From JAZDOH01 sp043798815 (GTDB taxonomy: Bacteria; Patescibacteriota; Gracilibacteria; UM-FILTER-43-11): a DNA stretch of 26,688 nucleotides. Positions 6,090 to 14,166 of the stretch are shown here, piece after piece. The notes below the pieces were generated by a model, which was not told the DNA's origin, searched no databases, and saw nothing but the letters and a program-made list of their open reading frames with translations. Position 1 is the first letter of the stretch. Every line of letters starts with the position of its first letter. The translations under genes were made by a program, and so were the position numbers. Location: assembly GCA_043798815.1 (NCBI GenBank), contig JAZDOH010000017.1, forward strand, positions 1-26,688, given 5' to 3'.

Positions 6090-7415
6090 ATGAATTATTA
6101 CATCCAAACCTACGGCTGTCAAATGAACTACTCGGATAGCGAGCGGGTGACGACGGTGCTTAGAAAAATGAAGTACAAACCGGCAAAGGGTTTCCAGGAT
6201 GCGGATTTAATTATTCTCAACACCTGTTCGGTGAAGCAAAAAGCGCATGATCGTATTTATGGATTGGGGGAACAATTCATTCCACTGAAAGAAAAAAATC
6301 CAAATCTTCGCATTGGCATCACGGGTTGCATGGTGCGTGAGACGGGGGTACGCGGAGTTTCGAGAGATGAGACGTTGCGACGGATGGGAACGGTGGATTT
6401 TGTATTCAAAATCAAAGAGTTGATGCGCTTGCCGGAAATACTCCACACTCTTCACCGCGTGAAAGGAGCCGACGAGATGACTGATATGCTCAGCTACTTC
6501 CACATCAGCCCTACGATCACGAATCTGGCGCAGGTTTTTATTCCGATCATGAGCGGATGCAACAATTACTGTTCGTATTGCATCGTTCCCTATACGCGAG
6601 GAAAGGAGATTAGCCGGGATATGGGCGAAATAATGGATGAGGTGAAAAAAATGGCGAAGCGTGGGGCGCTGGAAGTGAATTTGGTGGGGCAAAACGTCAA
6701 TTCTTACAATCCCAAGGACGCGGATCCTAAGTCGTCCGATTCGCCTTTCACTCAACTTCTCCGGAAAATTGATCGGATAAAAGGCATTGATCGCATTCGC
6801 TTTTACACCGTGCACCCCAAAGACATGGGTGAGGATGTGATCGCGCTTTACGGGACGTTGAGGTCAATGGTGCCTCATATTCACCTTCCGTTGCAGAGCG
6901 GATGTGATACGGTACTCAAGCGCATGAACCGCCGATATGATACCGCGAAGTATACGGAACTCGTGAAGAAATTGAGAAAGCAACTTCCTGGAATCTCAAT
7001 TACGACGGATGTGATTGTGGGGTTTTGCGGCGAAACGGAAAAAGAGTTTAAAACTACTTGCAAATTTGTCCGCGACCTCAGGCTTGATTCCGCTTTCATT
7101 TCCAAATATTCCGCGCGCAAAGGCACATTGGCCGACCGGACGATGAAAGATGATATCCCTCTAGCCGTCAAAAAAGATCGCGAACGGCAGTTAACGGATA
7201 TTTTTGAAAAAAATTCTTACGAATACAATCAGCGCTTCGCCAAAAAAACCGTGCAGGTGCTTGTGGAGAAGGTGGAGAAGGGTTGGGCCACTGGAAAAAT
7301 CCCTGAATTCAAACCTTGCCGCTTCCCAGCAAGTGATATTGGATTGATTGGAAAATGTGTGAAGGTGCGCGTCAAAAAAGCCATGGAATGGGCGTTGGAA
7401 GGAACTCCTGTATAA
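6090..7415 (+). CDS. miaB: tRNA-2-methylthio-N6-dimethylallyladenosine synthase (MiaB)
   Basis: MiaB is a radical-SAM methylthiotransferase that modifies the N6-isopentenyl adenosine at tRNA position 37. The N-terminal domain carries three cluster cysteines: YGCQMN, NTCSV and TGCM. The radical-SAM motif is GCNNYCSYCIVPYTRGKE (CxxxCxxC). LVGQNVNSY and HLPLQSGCDTVLKRMNR are MiaB signatures. The C-terminal TRAM domain runs from about residue 370 to the end (VQVLVEKVEKGWATGKIPEF). Starting at the third ATG gives MNYYIQTYGCQMN, which matches the usual MiaB start; two more in-frame ATGs lie at 6078 and 6081. A glycosyltransferase follows 8 bp later. The function is confident; which of MiaB or a close MTTase is favoured by the QSG and TRGKE motifs. 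Confidence 0.93.
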   Translation: MNYYIQTYGCQMNYSDSERVTTVLRKMKYKPAKGFQDADLIILNTCSVKQKAHDRIYGLGEQFIPLKEKNPNLRIGITGCMVRETGVRGVSRDETLRRMGTVDFVFKIKELMRLPEILHTLHRVKGADEMTDMLSYFHISPTITNLAQVFIPIMSGCNNYCSYCIVPYTRGKEISRDMGEIMDEVKKMAKRGALEVNLVGQNVNSYNPKDADPKSSDSPFTQLLRKIDRIKGIDRIRFYTVHPKDMGEDVIALYGTLRSMVPHIHLPLQSGCDTVLKRMNRRYDTAKYTELVKKLRKQLPGISITTDVIVGFCGETEKEFKTTCKFVRDLRLDSAFISKYSARKGTLADRTMKDDIPLAVKKDRERQLTDIFEKNSYEYNQRFAKKTVQVLVEKVEKGWATGKIPEFKPCRFPASDIGLIGKCVKVRVKKAMEWALEGTPV

Positions 7416-7423
7416 TTAAGCAT

Positions 7424-8515
7424 ATGAAAATTGCACTTGTCGCAGACTGGCTGACGAATTATGGAGGCGCAGAGAGCGTTGTGAGCGCGTTTCATGATCT
7501 TTTCCCGGATGCGCCGATCTATACGACGATTTATCGGCCGGGACAAATGCGAGAACTTGGAGATCTAAAAAACGTGCGCACAAGCTGGCTCAACAAACTC
7601 CCGCGATTCATCAAGCACCAATGGCTGCTCGGGCAAATGCCCATGGCGGTGGAAATGATGAATTTGGATGAATACGATGTGGTGTTATCGAGCTGCCACA
7701 GCGTGAGTAAAGGGATTATCACGAAACCAAGTACGCTGCATATTTCGTACTGCCATACGCCGATGCGGTACGCGTGGGAAAGCTGGGATTTGGAAACGCG
7801 AATTAAAAAATTCCCGCGCTTACTGCATGGTTACATCCGCCACAAAATGGAGGCGATACGAATATGGGATTATTGTGCCTCTCAACGAGTGGATCAGTAC
7901 ATCGCCAATTCGACCTACACCGCGAACCAGATCCAAAAGTACTATGAACGCCCGTCAACGGTGATTTACCCGCCGGTACACACGGAAAAATTCAAACCCA
8001 CCGCTCATCCGGCCAATAATTTTTATTTGGCAGTTGGACGTCTTATTCCTTACAAAAAATTTGACTTGATCGTTGCCGCCTGTAACAAGCTGAAACTTCC
8101 GCTTAAAGTGGTTGGCACGGGACCTGAGTATCACAAGCTTCGCAAACTCGCCGGCCCCACAGTAGAGGTGCTTGGAGGAATGAGTGATGAGGTACTGGCT
8201 CAGCTCTATGCCAATTGCCGCGCCCTGATTTTCCCTCAAATTGAGGATGCGGGCATTGTGCCGCTGGAAGCCATGTCTGCCGGCCGCCCCGTGATCGCTC
8301 TCAGCCGCGGCGGAAGTTTGGATACGATGATCGACGGAAAAACCGGCGTGCTGTTTGATGAACAAACCGTTACGAGCTTAACCGACGCGATCCAACGATT
8401 TGAGAAAAAAGAATTCAACCCCAAATTCCTCCGCGAACATGCCGAAAAATTCGATGTGAAAGTATTTAAGAAGAAAATTTTGAGTTACATACAAAAACAC
8501 GCGTTAGTTGCCTAG
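7424..8515 (+). CDS. Glycosyltransferase, GT-B fold, family 4-like
   Basis: This 363-residue enzyme has the GT-B two-domain plan: an N-terminal acceptor domain beginning MKIALVADWLTNYGGAESVV with the glycine-rich loop, and a C-terminal nucleotide-sugar domain. The C-terminal signatures are GRLIPYKKFDLIV, VVGTGPEY, and PQIEDAGIVPLEAMSAGRPVIA with the E-x7-E type motif. EDAGIVPLEAMSAG and the KTGVLF ending are typical of family 4 retaining enzymes that build polysaccharide or lipid-linked glycans at the inner face of the membrane. The donor and acceptor cannot be read. The ATG at 7424 is chosen because family members begin MKIALV; an upstream in-frame start at 7355 lies inside miaB. It is probably co-transcribed with miaB. 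Its last 12 bp overlap the end of the convergent gene. Confidence 0.85.
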   Translation: MKIALVADWLTNYGGAESVVSAFHDLFPDAPIYTTIYRPGQMRELGDLKNVRTSWLNKLPRFIKHQWLLGQMPMAVEMMNLDEYDVVLSSCHSVSKGIITKPSTLHISYCHTPMRYAWESWDLETRIKKFPRLLHGYIRHKMEAIRIWDYCASQRVDQYIANSTYTANQIQKYYERPSTVIYPPVHTEKFKPTAHPANNFYLAVGRLIPYKKFDLIVAACNKLKLPLKVVGTGPEYHKLRKLAGPTVEVLGGMSDEVLAQLYANCRALIFPQIEDAGIVPLEAMSAGRPVIALSRGGSLDTMIDGKTGVLFDEQTVTSLTDAIQRFEKKEFNPKFLREHAEKFDVKVFKKKILSYIQKHALVA

Positions 8516-8875
8516 GCATGGCCTGATGTCTTTGCCATCTATTACAGCAGCACCACCCCCAGATTCGACAGCAACCAAATCAACTTTTGACAGTCTTACT
8601 CGAGCAATATAGGATCTTCCATTTTTTTCTGCATGTGAAAAATCCGCTTCTCCATTATAAGGCCGACTAACGAATTGTTTTTTATCATCCGCGTCACGGC
8701 CTGCCACAGTAACAGAAGAAATTGGCAATTCATCGCCTTCTGCCACAAGGGCTACTCTTACTTCTCCTCTTTTGTGATCCATGCAAGCCTCCACTTGCGG
8801 CGTGTCACAACCTCCGACTAATGCAGCGCCTATTGCAAGCATCCGAGCTGTTGATTTTAGTGCTTCTTTGAACAT
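8504..8875 (-). CDS. Hypothetical small secreted lipoprotein
   Basis: 123 residues, family not recognised. The N-terminus is a lipoprotein-type signal: charged MFKEALK, a hydrophobic stretch (ARMLAIGAALVGG) and C23 in a V-G-G-C lipobox-like context. The mature part is short, with probable beta strands (RGEVRVALVAE, ISSVTVAG, RSYIARVRL) and three further cysteines counting the one near the C-terminus, which could form disulfides using the Dsb-like proteins of this window. It has its own promoter just upstream and is convergent with the glycosyltransferase, overlapping 12 bp. Membrane attachment in a genome of this type is inferred from the signal only. Confidence 0.6.
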   Translation of the reverse strand: MFKEALKSTARMLAIGAALVGGCDTPQVEACMDHKRGEVRVALVAEGDELPISSVTVAGRDADDKKQFVSRPYNGEADFSHAEKNGRSYIARVRLSKVDLVAVESGGGAAVIDGKDIRPCLGN

Positions 8876-8903
8876 ATTGAATGAAAATTAAGAAGTGGGT
8901 GTT

Positions 8904-8933
8904 ATTTTAACATACGAAAAAATCATTCCACAA
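8904..8933 (-). promoter_or_regulatory. Promoter of the small lipoprotein gene
   Basis: Minus-strand TTGTGG (8928-8933), 18 nt, TAAAAT (8904-8909), overlapping the end of the upstream gene. The leader would be about 20 nt. Confidence 0.5.
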
Positions 8934-9285
8934 GTGTAAAGCGCTGCCTCATCTTTCTTAAAACAAAACTGGCTCCGCTGTTGCCGCCTGTAAGCGCAAT
9001 ATGTTCATTTCCAGCATAAGGAAGTTCCAAGAGGGGGTCTCCCGGTCTCAAAGTTTGCTTTGTTATGCCGCTATTGTCGGAAATAACAACCTGTAACACC
9101 CCACGAAAAACTTCAATTGTACCCCTTAAATGATTGGAAAAAATATGGAGTGTTTCTCCCGAGCTAAGTTCCTCCTGACCTTTTTCGCGTGCTCGAAAAG
9201 AGGGTGCGGAAGAAATGGAAACAACCGCCGCCTCACGTCCCGGATTAGCTTCTATCAGTGTTGGCTGACAAGAAACCCCATCCAT
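8923..9285 (-). CDS. Hypothetical protein, 120 aa, possibly cupin-like
   Basis: Not firmly recognised. Residues about 40-115 look like a run of short beta strands with glycine turns (LHIFSNHLRGTIEVFRGVLQ, LRPGDPLLELPYAGNEHIAL). The order of strand, glycine, strand, P-G-D and then a histidine near the end recalls small cupin-type or sugar-epimerase-like beta barrels. The usual metal-binding HxH...E set is not visible, so an enzyme role is doubtful. The N-terminus has no signal peptide. It has its own promoter (TTGATA, 17 nt, TATTTT) and a 17-nt leader without Shine-Dalgarno. It lies between tsaB and a lipoprotein gene, all on the minus strand. Confidence 0.5.
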   Translation of the reverse strand: MDGVSCQPTLIEANPGREAAVVSISSAPSFRAREKGQEELSSGETLHIFSNHLRGTIEVFRGVLQVVISDNSGITKQTLRPGDPLLELPYAGNEHIALTGGNSGASFVLRKMRQRFTLVE

Positions 9286-9308
9286 AAATTATTTTTTTAT
9301 TTTAAATC

Positions 9309-9337
9309 AAAATAACACGATAAAATTTCTTTATCAA
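9309..9337 (-). promoter_or_regulatory. Candidate promoter of the 120-aa orphan gene
   Basis: Minus-strand TTGATA (9332-9337), 17 nt, TATTTT (9309-9314). Start codon at 9285, about 17 nt after the expected transcription start. A GATAAA/TTTATC inverted repeat (about 9319-9335) overlaps it and could be an operator or a weak tsaB terminator. Confidence 0.4.
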
Positions 9338-9339
9338 AT

Positions 9340-9963
9340 TTATTGTTTCTTGCTCTTGGTGATCGTCGGTTCTTTTCCGTAAAAAGGTTCCACGAGAGCG
9401 TAGAGTTTGTGAGCGACGGGCTTATCGGCCATGACTTGAGCCGCGGCAACCCAGGTATCCGCGGGAGATTTGAGGTTGGCGAGCTCGCGCCAATTCGGAG
9501 GAAGTTTTGCCCTATGTTCATCGGTGAGCTGGCCCAAAAAGTTGTACGATTTGTACAAATTGTACAATTGGTACAACTTTTCGATGGTTGGCGCGCCAGC
9601 CCCTGCCGCGTACACTTCTTCCCGGTTCATGGATTGCAAATACATCACTGGCCGCTCGTCAGTCCTACTCAACCACCATTCATCGGTTCGTAATCCGATA
9701 ATCGGAATTTTGAGTTGATGCGCGAATTGATTGGCCACCGCCAACCCCACCCGCAAACTCGTAAAACTTCCAGGGCCTTTGATCACGAGTACCCCCGTGA
9801 GTTTCGTCGGTTGTATGCGTGCACGCCTGAGGACTTTGTCGATTGTCTTTAAAATTGACTCTGCGATTTTGCCTCCCGCAAAAGGCTGATATCCGTAACT
9901 CTTTTTGGAGTCGACCAGCGTGATGCCCGCGTGTTCGGTGATGGTGTCGATGCAGAGAATCAT
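9340..9963 (-). CDS. tsaB: tRNA threonylcarbamoyladenosine synthesis protein TsaB
   Basis: TsaB is the partner of TsaD in making N6-threonylcarbamoyladenosine at tRNA position 37. The ASKHA-type N-terminal half shows MILCIDTITE (first strand) and the clear signature IKGPGSFTSLRVGLAVAN at 61-78. Length is 207 residues, slightly short of the common 220-230. The C-terminal half is diverged, as usual for TsaB. Residues about 130-142 (LYQLYNLYKSYNF) are encoded by a 9-bp DNA tandem repeat that also occurs in pabB. It is the last gene of the minus-strand operon, starting 1 bp after the PGRP/SpoIID gene. tsaD, tsaC and tsaE are not in the window. Confidence 0.88.
   Translation of the reverse strand: MILCIDTITEHAGITLVDSKKSYGYQPFAGGKIAESILKTIDKVLRRARIQPTKLTGVLVIKGPGSFTSLRVGLAVANQFAHQLKIPIIGLRTDEWWLSRTDERPVMYLQSMNREEVYAAGAGAPTIEKLYQLYNLYKSYNFLGQLTDEHRAKLPPNWRELANLKSPADTWVAAAQVMADKPVAHKLYALVEPFYGKEPTITKSKKQ
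9544..9582. repeat. 9-bp tandem repeat (GTACAAnTT units) in tsaB
   Basis: Four units start with GTAC at 9544, 9553, 9562 and 9571. The last unit and its flank (GTACAACTTTT) are the same as in pabB. Here the unit is read as L-Y-N/Q/K, while in pabB it is read as V-Q-x, so the DNA and not the protein is what is shared. Confidence 0.7.
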
Positions 9964-9964
9964 C

Positions 9965-12900
9965 TTATTGAAATTTTAATTCCTCCACCTCCACCCCCTG
10001 GTAGTAGTATTTGATGATGTCGTCGTAGGTTTTGCCTTCTTCGGCCTGGGCTTCGGCTCCGCAGCCGGAAAGACCGACGCCGTGACCTTTTAACTCGAGG
10101 CCTTTGCACCAGGGGTCGGAAACGGATTGTAGGTAGGGTGTGTTGGTCCAGCCCCAGACTTCTTTCGCGGAGCGGGTGCGGCCGTCGGATTGGTTGAAGT
10201 AGGGGGTTTTTACGAGTTTTCCTTGATATGTGACGACTTCGTTTTCGGTGAGTTTTACGGCTCCAACCCAGTTGGGGGAACGTTTCTCCATCCCGTAACC
10301 CAGATAGCGCTGGAAGATGTCGGGGTCATCGGAGCCATCGTAAGGGAGCCCTGGGAATTTCCGATTGTCTTCCTGCATGTAAAAGCGCGCGTAAGTACGG
10401 GCGAGCACGGCGATGGCTTTTTGCTTTTCCAGAGCAGAGTCGTTGGAAATTTCGGCCAATCCCCGCAAATAATATTCGATGGGGAGTTCGTTAATGAACG
10501 TCACTGCATCATTCACCAACTGGATTTCAATGACGCCGCGAAATTGATTGTCATTGAGTTGAGTGTTCCACGATGGCCGGTTTTCCCAGCCCTGGATTTC
10601 CATCATGACTTTATCGTTTTGAGGGACGAAGCGGAGGATGGAACTGCTCCGTACCACATTGCGGTATTGCACGTGAAACGCATTGCCCATGCGACGGACA
10701 GAAATGGGATCACCGGAAGGCATATCGAACAGCACTTCTTGTTGATCGCCTATGATTTTGTAAGCTCCGTTGGCGAGGAGTATGGATTCATCGCTCGAGT
10801 AAGATAATTTGATTCGGAAGGGACGCTCTTCGATTTTGGGCGGCGTGTAATAAATTTTGGGGGATGAGACGGGGGTTTGTATGGCCTTGGTAATCACGGC
10901 GGCTTGCCTGGCGTTTTGTCGTGCGTCACTCAAGGCATCTTCGGTTTGGCCTTCTATGCGTTCACCGGCAACGATAAAATCCCAACGAACCAGGTTGTCT
11001 TTTAGCCACCCCACTTGCTCTATGACGGGTTGGAAGTATTCGTGATAAGTGCCGGCTTTGAGCGATTGGACTTTAAAGGTGAATGTTCCGGTTTCACCGG
11101 GGCCAACCTGGTCTTCGACGAGCTTCCCGGCCCGGAAGCGATTGATCCAACCTTTCTCATAATACACCGCGCTTTGGCGATCCTGCGGTTGACTGGGGGC
11201 AAGGTGCAATGCGTAGGGGCCGTCTTTATACCAAACCGTGTTGCCTAAATTTTTGATTTTCACGCTTAGTTCTTTTATTTCTCCGGGGCGGAGCTTTACT
11301 TCGCGATCCCCCTGATCAAACAATTGTGAACGTAAGCGGGGTTCGGGAACGGAAACAAGCATGCGCGTGGAGCCTCCGCGAATGCCCACGCGGTTGAATT
11401 GGGAACGGAGGAATAAACTGTACTGGCCCGCTTCGTAGGGCGCCTGAACCCAAAAATTAAAGGTCATGTTTCCTTTAGGGGGCACTGGAGCATCGGGGGT
11501 GACACGGGTTTTAAATACCTTGAGCCCTCGCCCAAGGATGGAGATACTCATGTTCCCAGGATCCCATGCTAAATCGCCTTTGTTGATCATTTGGATCTCG
11601 ATCTTTTTCATCTCGCCTGGGAGTAATTGAGCGGGCGCGTTCAGGCGTTTCATCTGTGCCAAGTGAACGGGTTTTTTAACGGTCGCGGAAAAGCCGAGAT
11701 TTTTATCCGGCAGCCAATCAATTCCTTCGATGACGGGAGTGAAGCGCTCCACCACCCGCTTTTCGATGGTGGTGGGCACGTTGAGCACGATGGCGAACCG
11801 ACCGATTTCACCCGGTTTGACTTCGTCGTTCACCAGGTATCCCAAACGCCGTGGGTTTTCGGACGCGAACAAGCTTTTTCGATCACGGGGGCTTTCGGTT
11901 CCGAGCACGATGGGGTGAGAACCGTAACTGCGCCAGGTGATGTTGCCGATGTTTTTGAGTTCCATCCACGCTTCGATTTTTTGGCTTTGGAAAATAATAC
12001 CGCTGGGCAATCCGCTCGCGACTACTTCGTAATCAAAGCGAGGGGCTTCGATTGTGAAAGGAATGTCAACCATTGCGCGTGAAACGCGATACCGGCCGTT
12101 AAGCACAGGGGCAACGGACAACGCGTAACTACCGCCTTTGTATCCTGCTTCAATTTCCACATCAAATGTTCCCACGGTTCCCGGTGGCACATCGGATTCT
12201 TTCAGATTCGCCGCCACAAATATTTTATCTTCGAGCAAGGGGACAATGCGGGCATTTGGATTGTTGTTTTGCTCCACATAAAGCCAGGTGTTTTGATCCC
12301 ATGTTTTTAGCCCTGTGTTTCGGAAAGAAAGCGTGATGGTTTTTCGCTCATTGGGCAACAAAGTAATGGAGGAGATTGAAGCGGCCGGATCGGCGTTAAA
12401 ATCGAGGAGGCTGGTGGAAAAATCTTCCCCAAAGCTGCCACTGCGGGTGAACACGTTTGCCCGTTCGCGGATTTTAGGAAGCAAGGCATAGAGTTTTTGC
12501 CCTGGGCAAGCAGTGGGGCGCAAATCGCGATGCCCCACCACATTAGGCAATATTTTTCCTCGAAAAGAGCTCGTTCCTTCCGGATCTAAATTATATTGAC
12601 GTGCTTTTATGGCTATGAGCGCCGTGAGAGACTGGAGCGCGGGTTCCGGGATGTCGTTGTTTTGATAATCCCCCAAAATCGCGATACCCAGCGCGCCGTT
12701 GTTGTAACACAGCACGTGGCCGCCAATGACCTTGTCGCCCCCATAACGACCTTCATAAATATTGCCCGCCGGATCGATGAGATAATTGTAACCAATGTCA
12801 CCCCACCCACGGCTCACCGCGTGAAAATGATAAATGGCGCGCACAAATTCCTTGTAATCACGGCTGTTGATGAAGCTATCTCCGTTCAGGTCGCGGATGT

Positions 12901-13288
12901 CGGAATCGGTGTGATGAATGACAATTTTCCGGATTTTATCGGTGTATTGCAGCGGCCAAATCAATTGATCTCCTCCCGGACTGCGATCGACGACTTTGGA
13001 AACCCTGACTTCATCGGGGTACTTAGCAATAAAGTCACCGCATGGATCAGACGTATCGCCGCCACTATCTTTTTCATCGCTACCACCATTTTTCCATTTA
13101 TATTTTTCCAAAAGTTCCGGAGTCCAGTATCGAAGGCTTTCATCGGCTCCCCATTGTTCGCGCGTGATGATGTTGAGCCCGCCATTCGCCGTGAGAGGGC
13201 CTGCTATTACAGAATGATTAGGCCACAACAAAAATCCGACAGCTAATAGCGCTCCCATAAGCCCACGCTGAAAAACAGATAATTTCAT
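9965..13288 (-). CDS. Secreted cell-wall enzyme: PGRP amidase + four Ig-like modules + SpoIID domain
   Basis: This 1107-residue protein starts with a signal peptide (1-30). Residues 38-275 form a peptidoglycan-recognition/N-acetylmuramoyl-L-alanine amidase domain. Candidate zinc ligands are H125 (VIHHTD), H253 (VGHRDLRPTACPG) and C261, and YNYLID holds the usual tyrosine. An EF-hand/dockerin-like loop, D-L-N-G-D-S-F-I-N-S-R-D (133-144), lies inside it. Four NBR1-like Ig modules follow (about 305-412, 425-537, 548-648, 660-773), each with a 'P-G-E/ITW' style pattern. Residues about 825-1103 are SpoIID/LytB-like, with E946 in LRGLAEISND, KAIAVLARTYA, and GHGVGLSGCGAEAQA. SpoIID proteins cut glycan strands lacking stem peptides, so the protein may do both steps of wall degradation. 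It is co-transcribed with the Dsb-like genes and tsaB. Confidence 0.88.
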   Translation of the reverse strand: MKLSVFQRGLMGALLAVGFLLWPNHSVIAGPLTANGGLNIITREQWGADESLRYWTPELLEKYKWKNGGSDEKDSGGDTSDPCGDFIAKYPDEVRVSKVVDRSPGGDQLIWPLQYTDKIRKIVIHHTDSDIRDLNGDSFINSRDYKEFVRAIYHFHAVSRGWGDIGYNYLIDPAGNIYEGRYGGDKVIGGHVLCYNNGALGIAILGDYQNNDIPEPALQSLTALIAIKARQYNLDPEGTSSFRGKILPNVVGHRDLRPTACPGQKLYALLPKIRERANVFTRSGSFGEDFSTSLLDFNADPAASISSITLLPNERKTITLSFRNTGLKTWDQNTWLYVEQNNNPNARIVPLLEDKIFVAANLKESDVPPGTVGTFDVEIEAGYKGGSYALSVAPVLNGRYRVSRAMVDIPFTIEAPRFDYEVVASGLPSGIIFQSQKIEAWMELKNIGNITWRSYGSHPIVLGTESPRDRKSLFASENPRRLGYLVNDEVKPGEIGRFAIVLNVPTTIEKRVVERFTPVIEGIDWLPDKNLGFSATVKKPVHLAQMKRLNAPAQLLPGEMKKIEIQMINKGDLAWDPGNMSISILGRGLKVFKTRVTPDAPVPPKGNMTFNFWVQAPYEAGQYSLFLRSQFNRVGIRGGSTRMLVSVPEPRLRSQLFDQGDREVKLRPGEIKELSVKIKNLGNTVWYKDGPYALHLAPSQPQDRQSAVYYEKGWINRFRAGKLVEDQVGPGETGTFTFKVQSLKAGTYHEYFQPVIEQVGWLKDNLVRWDFIVAGERIEGQTEDALSDARQNARQAAVITKAIQTPVSSPKIYYTPPKIEERPFRIKLSYSSDESILLANGAYKIIGDQQEVLFDMPSGDPISVRRMGNAFHVQYRNVVRSSSILRFVPQNDKVMMEIQGWENRPSWNTQLNDNQFRGVIEIQLVNDAVTFINELPIEYYLRGLAEISNDSALEKQKAIAVLARTYARFYMQEDNRKFPGLPYDGSDDPDIFQRYLGYGMEKRSPNWVGAVKLTENEVVTYQGKLVKTPYFNQSDGRTRSAKEVWGWTNTPYLQSVSDPWCKGLELKGHGVGLSGCGAEAQAEEGKTYDDIIKYYYQGVEVEELKFQ

Positions 13289-13289
13289 T

Positions 13290-14126
13290 TTACAATCCTA
13301 CTTGGATGGCTTTTTCGAATGTGCTGTAAGGGTGCGCGCCGGAAATCCGGAGACCCATCCGTTCGCCATCCTGTGTTTCAATGTACTGGATGACGTATTG
13401 GCCTTGTTGAGTGAGTTCCATAGCCTTGAGCTCTTCTGCCCCTGATTCATCCTTTGGCATTAGGAGTAAAAAGCCCGGGGTTCCGGAAATGCCGGAGTTT
13501 TGGCCAACGGAAAAATCCGCGTCCACCTCAGCGCCTGTTTTTTGATTGTCAAAGCAGTCATTAAATTTATTCATGTTCACCCCAACTTCTTTTACCCATT
13601 TTTTCAGATTATCTGAATTAAGATCTTTCTGGTTTTGGAAAATTTTGTCGTGAAAGGCAAAATAGGTTTTGTCTCCATCTTCTTCTGCCACACACTCAGC
13701 CGCCATAGCTGCCGGGCGGGCATTATCATGAAAAGGCAAAGGGTAATCGCGAAAAACGAGTTTTACTTTATCCGTATCAAAAAAAGCGGATTTTAATTGC
13801 GATAAAGTATTGGTAAAAAATCGTTCGCAATAAGGGCATTGGTAATCAGAAAATTCGACGAGGGTGATGTCGGCATCTTTATCGCCCATCACCGGGTCGC
13901 TGTCTTCAATGTTGTTGTCCACTTTTTCTGCGATACGCTTAGCCTGGGCATTTTCCTGATTTTGTTGTTTTTGGATGAATGCCTGAATCCCCTGTTCAAC
14001 ACGGGCATTGAATGTTTCATCCGCTCCACCTTTGCTCACGCGAATGGTGGAATAAACGGAAAGGGCGAGCGCGGCTATGGAAAAGGTGAGCGCGAGCGCA
14101 GTGGCTTTTTGAAATTTATCTTTCAT
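13290..14126 (-). CDS. DsbA-like thiol-disulfide oxidoreductase, membrane anchored
   Basis: A thioredoxin-fold protein of the DsbA/Thioredoxin_4 group. The start is set at ATG 14126 (MKDKFQKATALALTF); the longer frame needs a TTG at 14153. An N-terminal hydrophobic segment (about 8-25) anchors it to the membrane and a helical linker follows. The domain begins near residue 80 with DADITLVEFSDYQCPYC, giving the redox motif CPYC at about 97-100, and the cis-proline loop is ISGTPGFLLL. It probably introduces or shuffles disulfides in exported proteins. The gene stops 1 bp before the PGRP/SpoIID gene, which has several cysteines, and starts about 40 bp after a Trx-DsbD-like gene that could be its redox partner. 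Confidence 0.85.
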   Translation of the reverse strand: MKDKFQKATALALTFSIAALALSVYSTIRVSKGGADETFNARVEQGIQAFIQKQQNQENAQAKRIAEKVDNNIEDSDPVMGDKDADITLVEFSDYQCPYCERFFTNTLSQLKSAFFDTDKVKLVFRDYPLPFHDNARPAAMAAECVAEEDGDKTYFAFHDKIFQNQKDLNSDNLKKWVKEVGVNMNKFNDCFDNQKTGAEVDADFSVGQNSGISGTPGFLLLMPKDESGAEELKAMELTQQGQYVIQYIETQDGERMGLRISGAHPYSTFEKAIQVGL

Positions 14127-14166
14127 GGTGGCAAAGGTTAAGATGCTTTGCAACTATACTGACCGA

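Noticed and set aside
7355..7423. Upstream extension of the glycosyltransferase
   Set aside because: The extra residues overlap the 3' end of miaB in another frame and do not match the family; MKIALVADWL at 7424 is the normal start.
12070..12120. Possible frameshift between Ig-like modules of the 1107-residue protein
   Set aside because: The frame is open throughout, and each module keeps its strand pattern, so no break is needed.
14127..14153. TTG start giving nine more residues to the DsbA-like protein
   Set aside because: The ATG at 14126 begins a normal charged-then-hydrophobic anchor; the extension adds nothing conserved.
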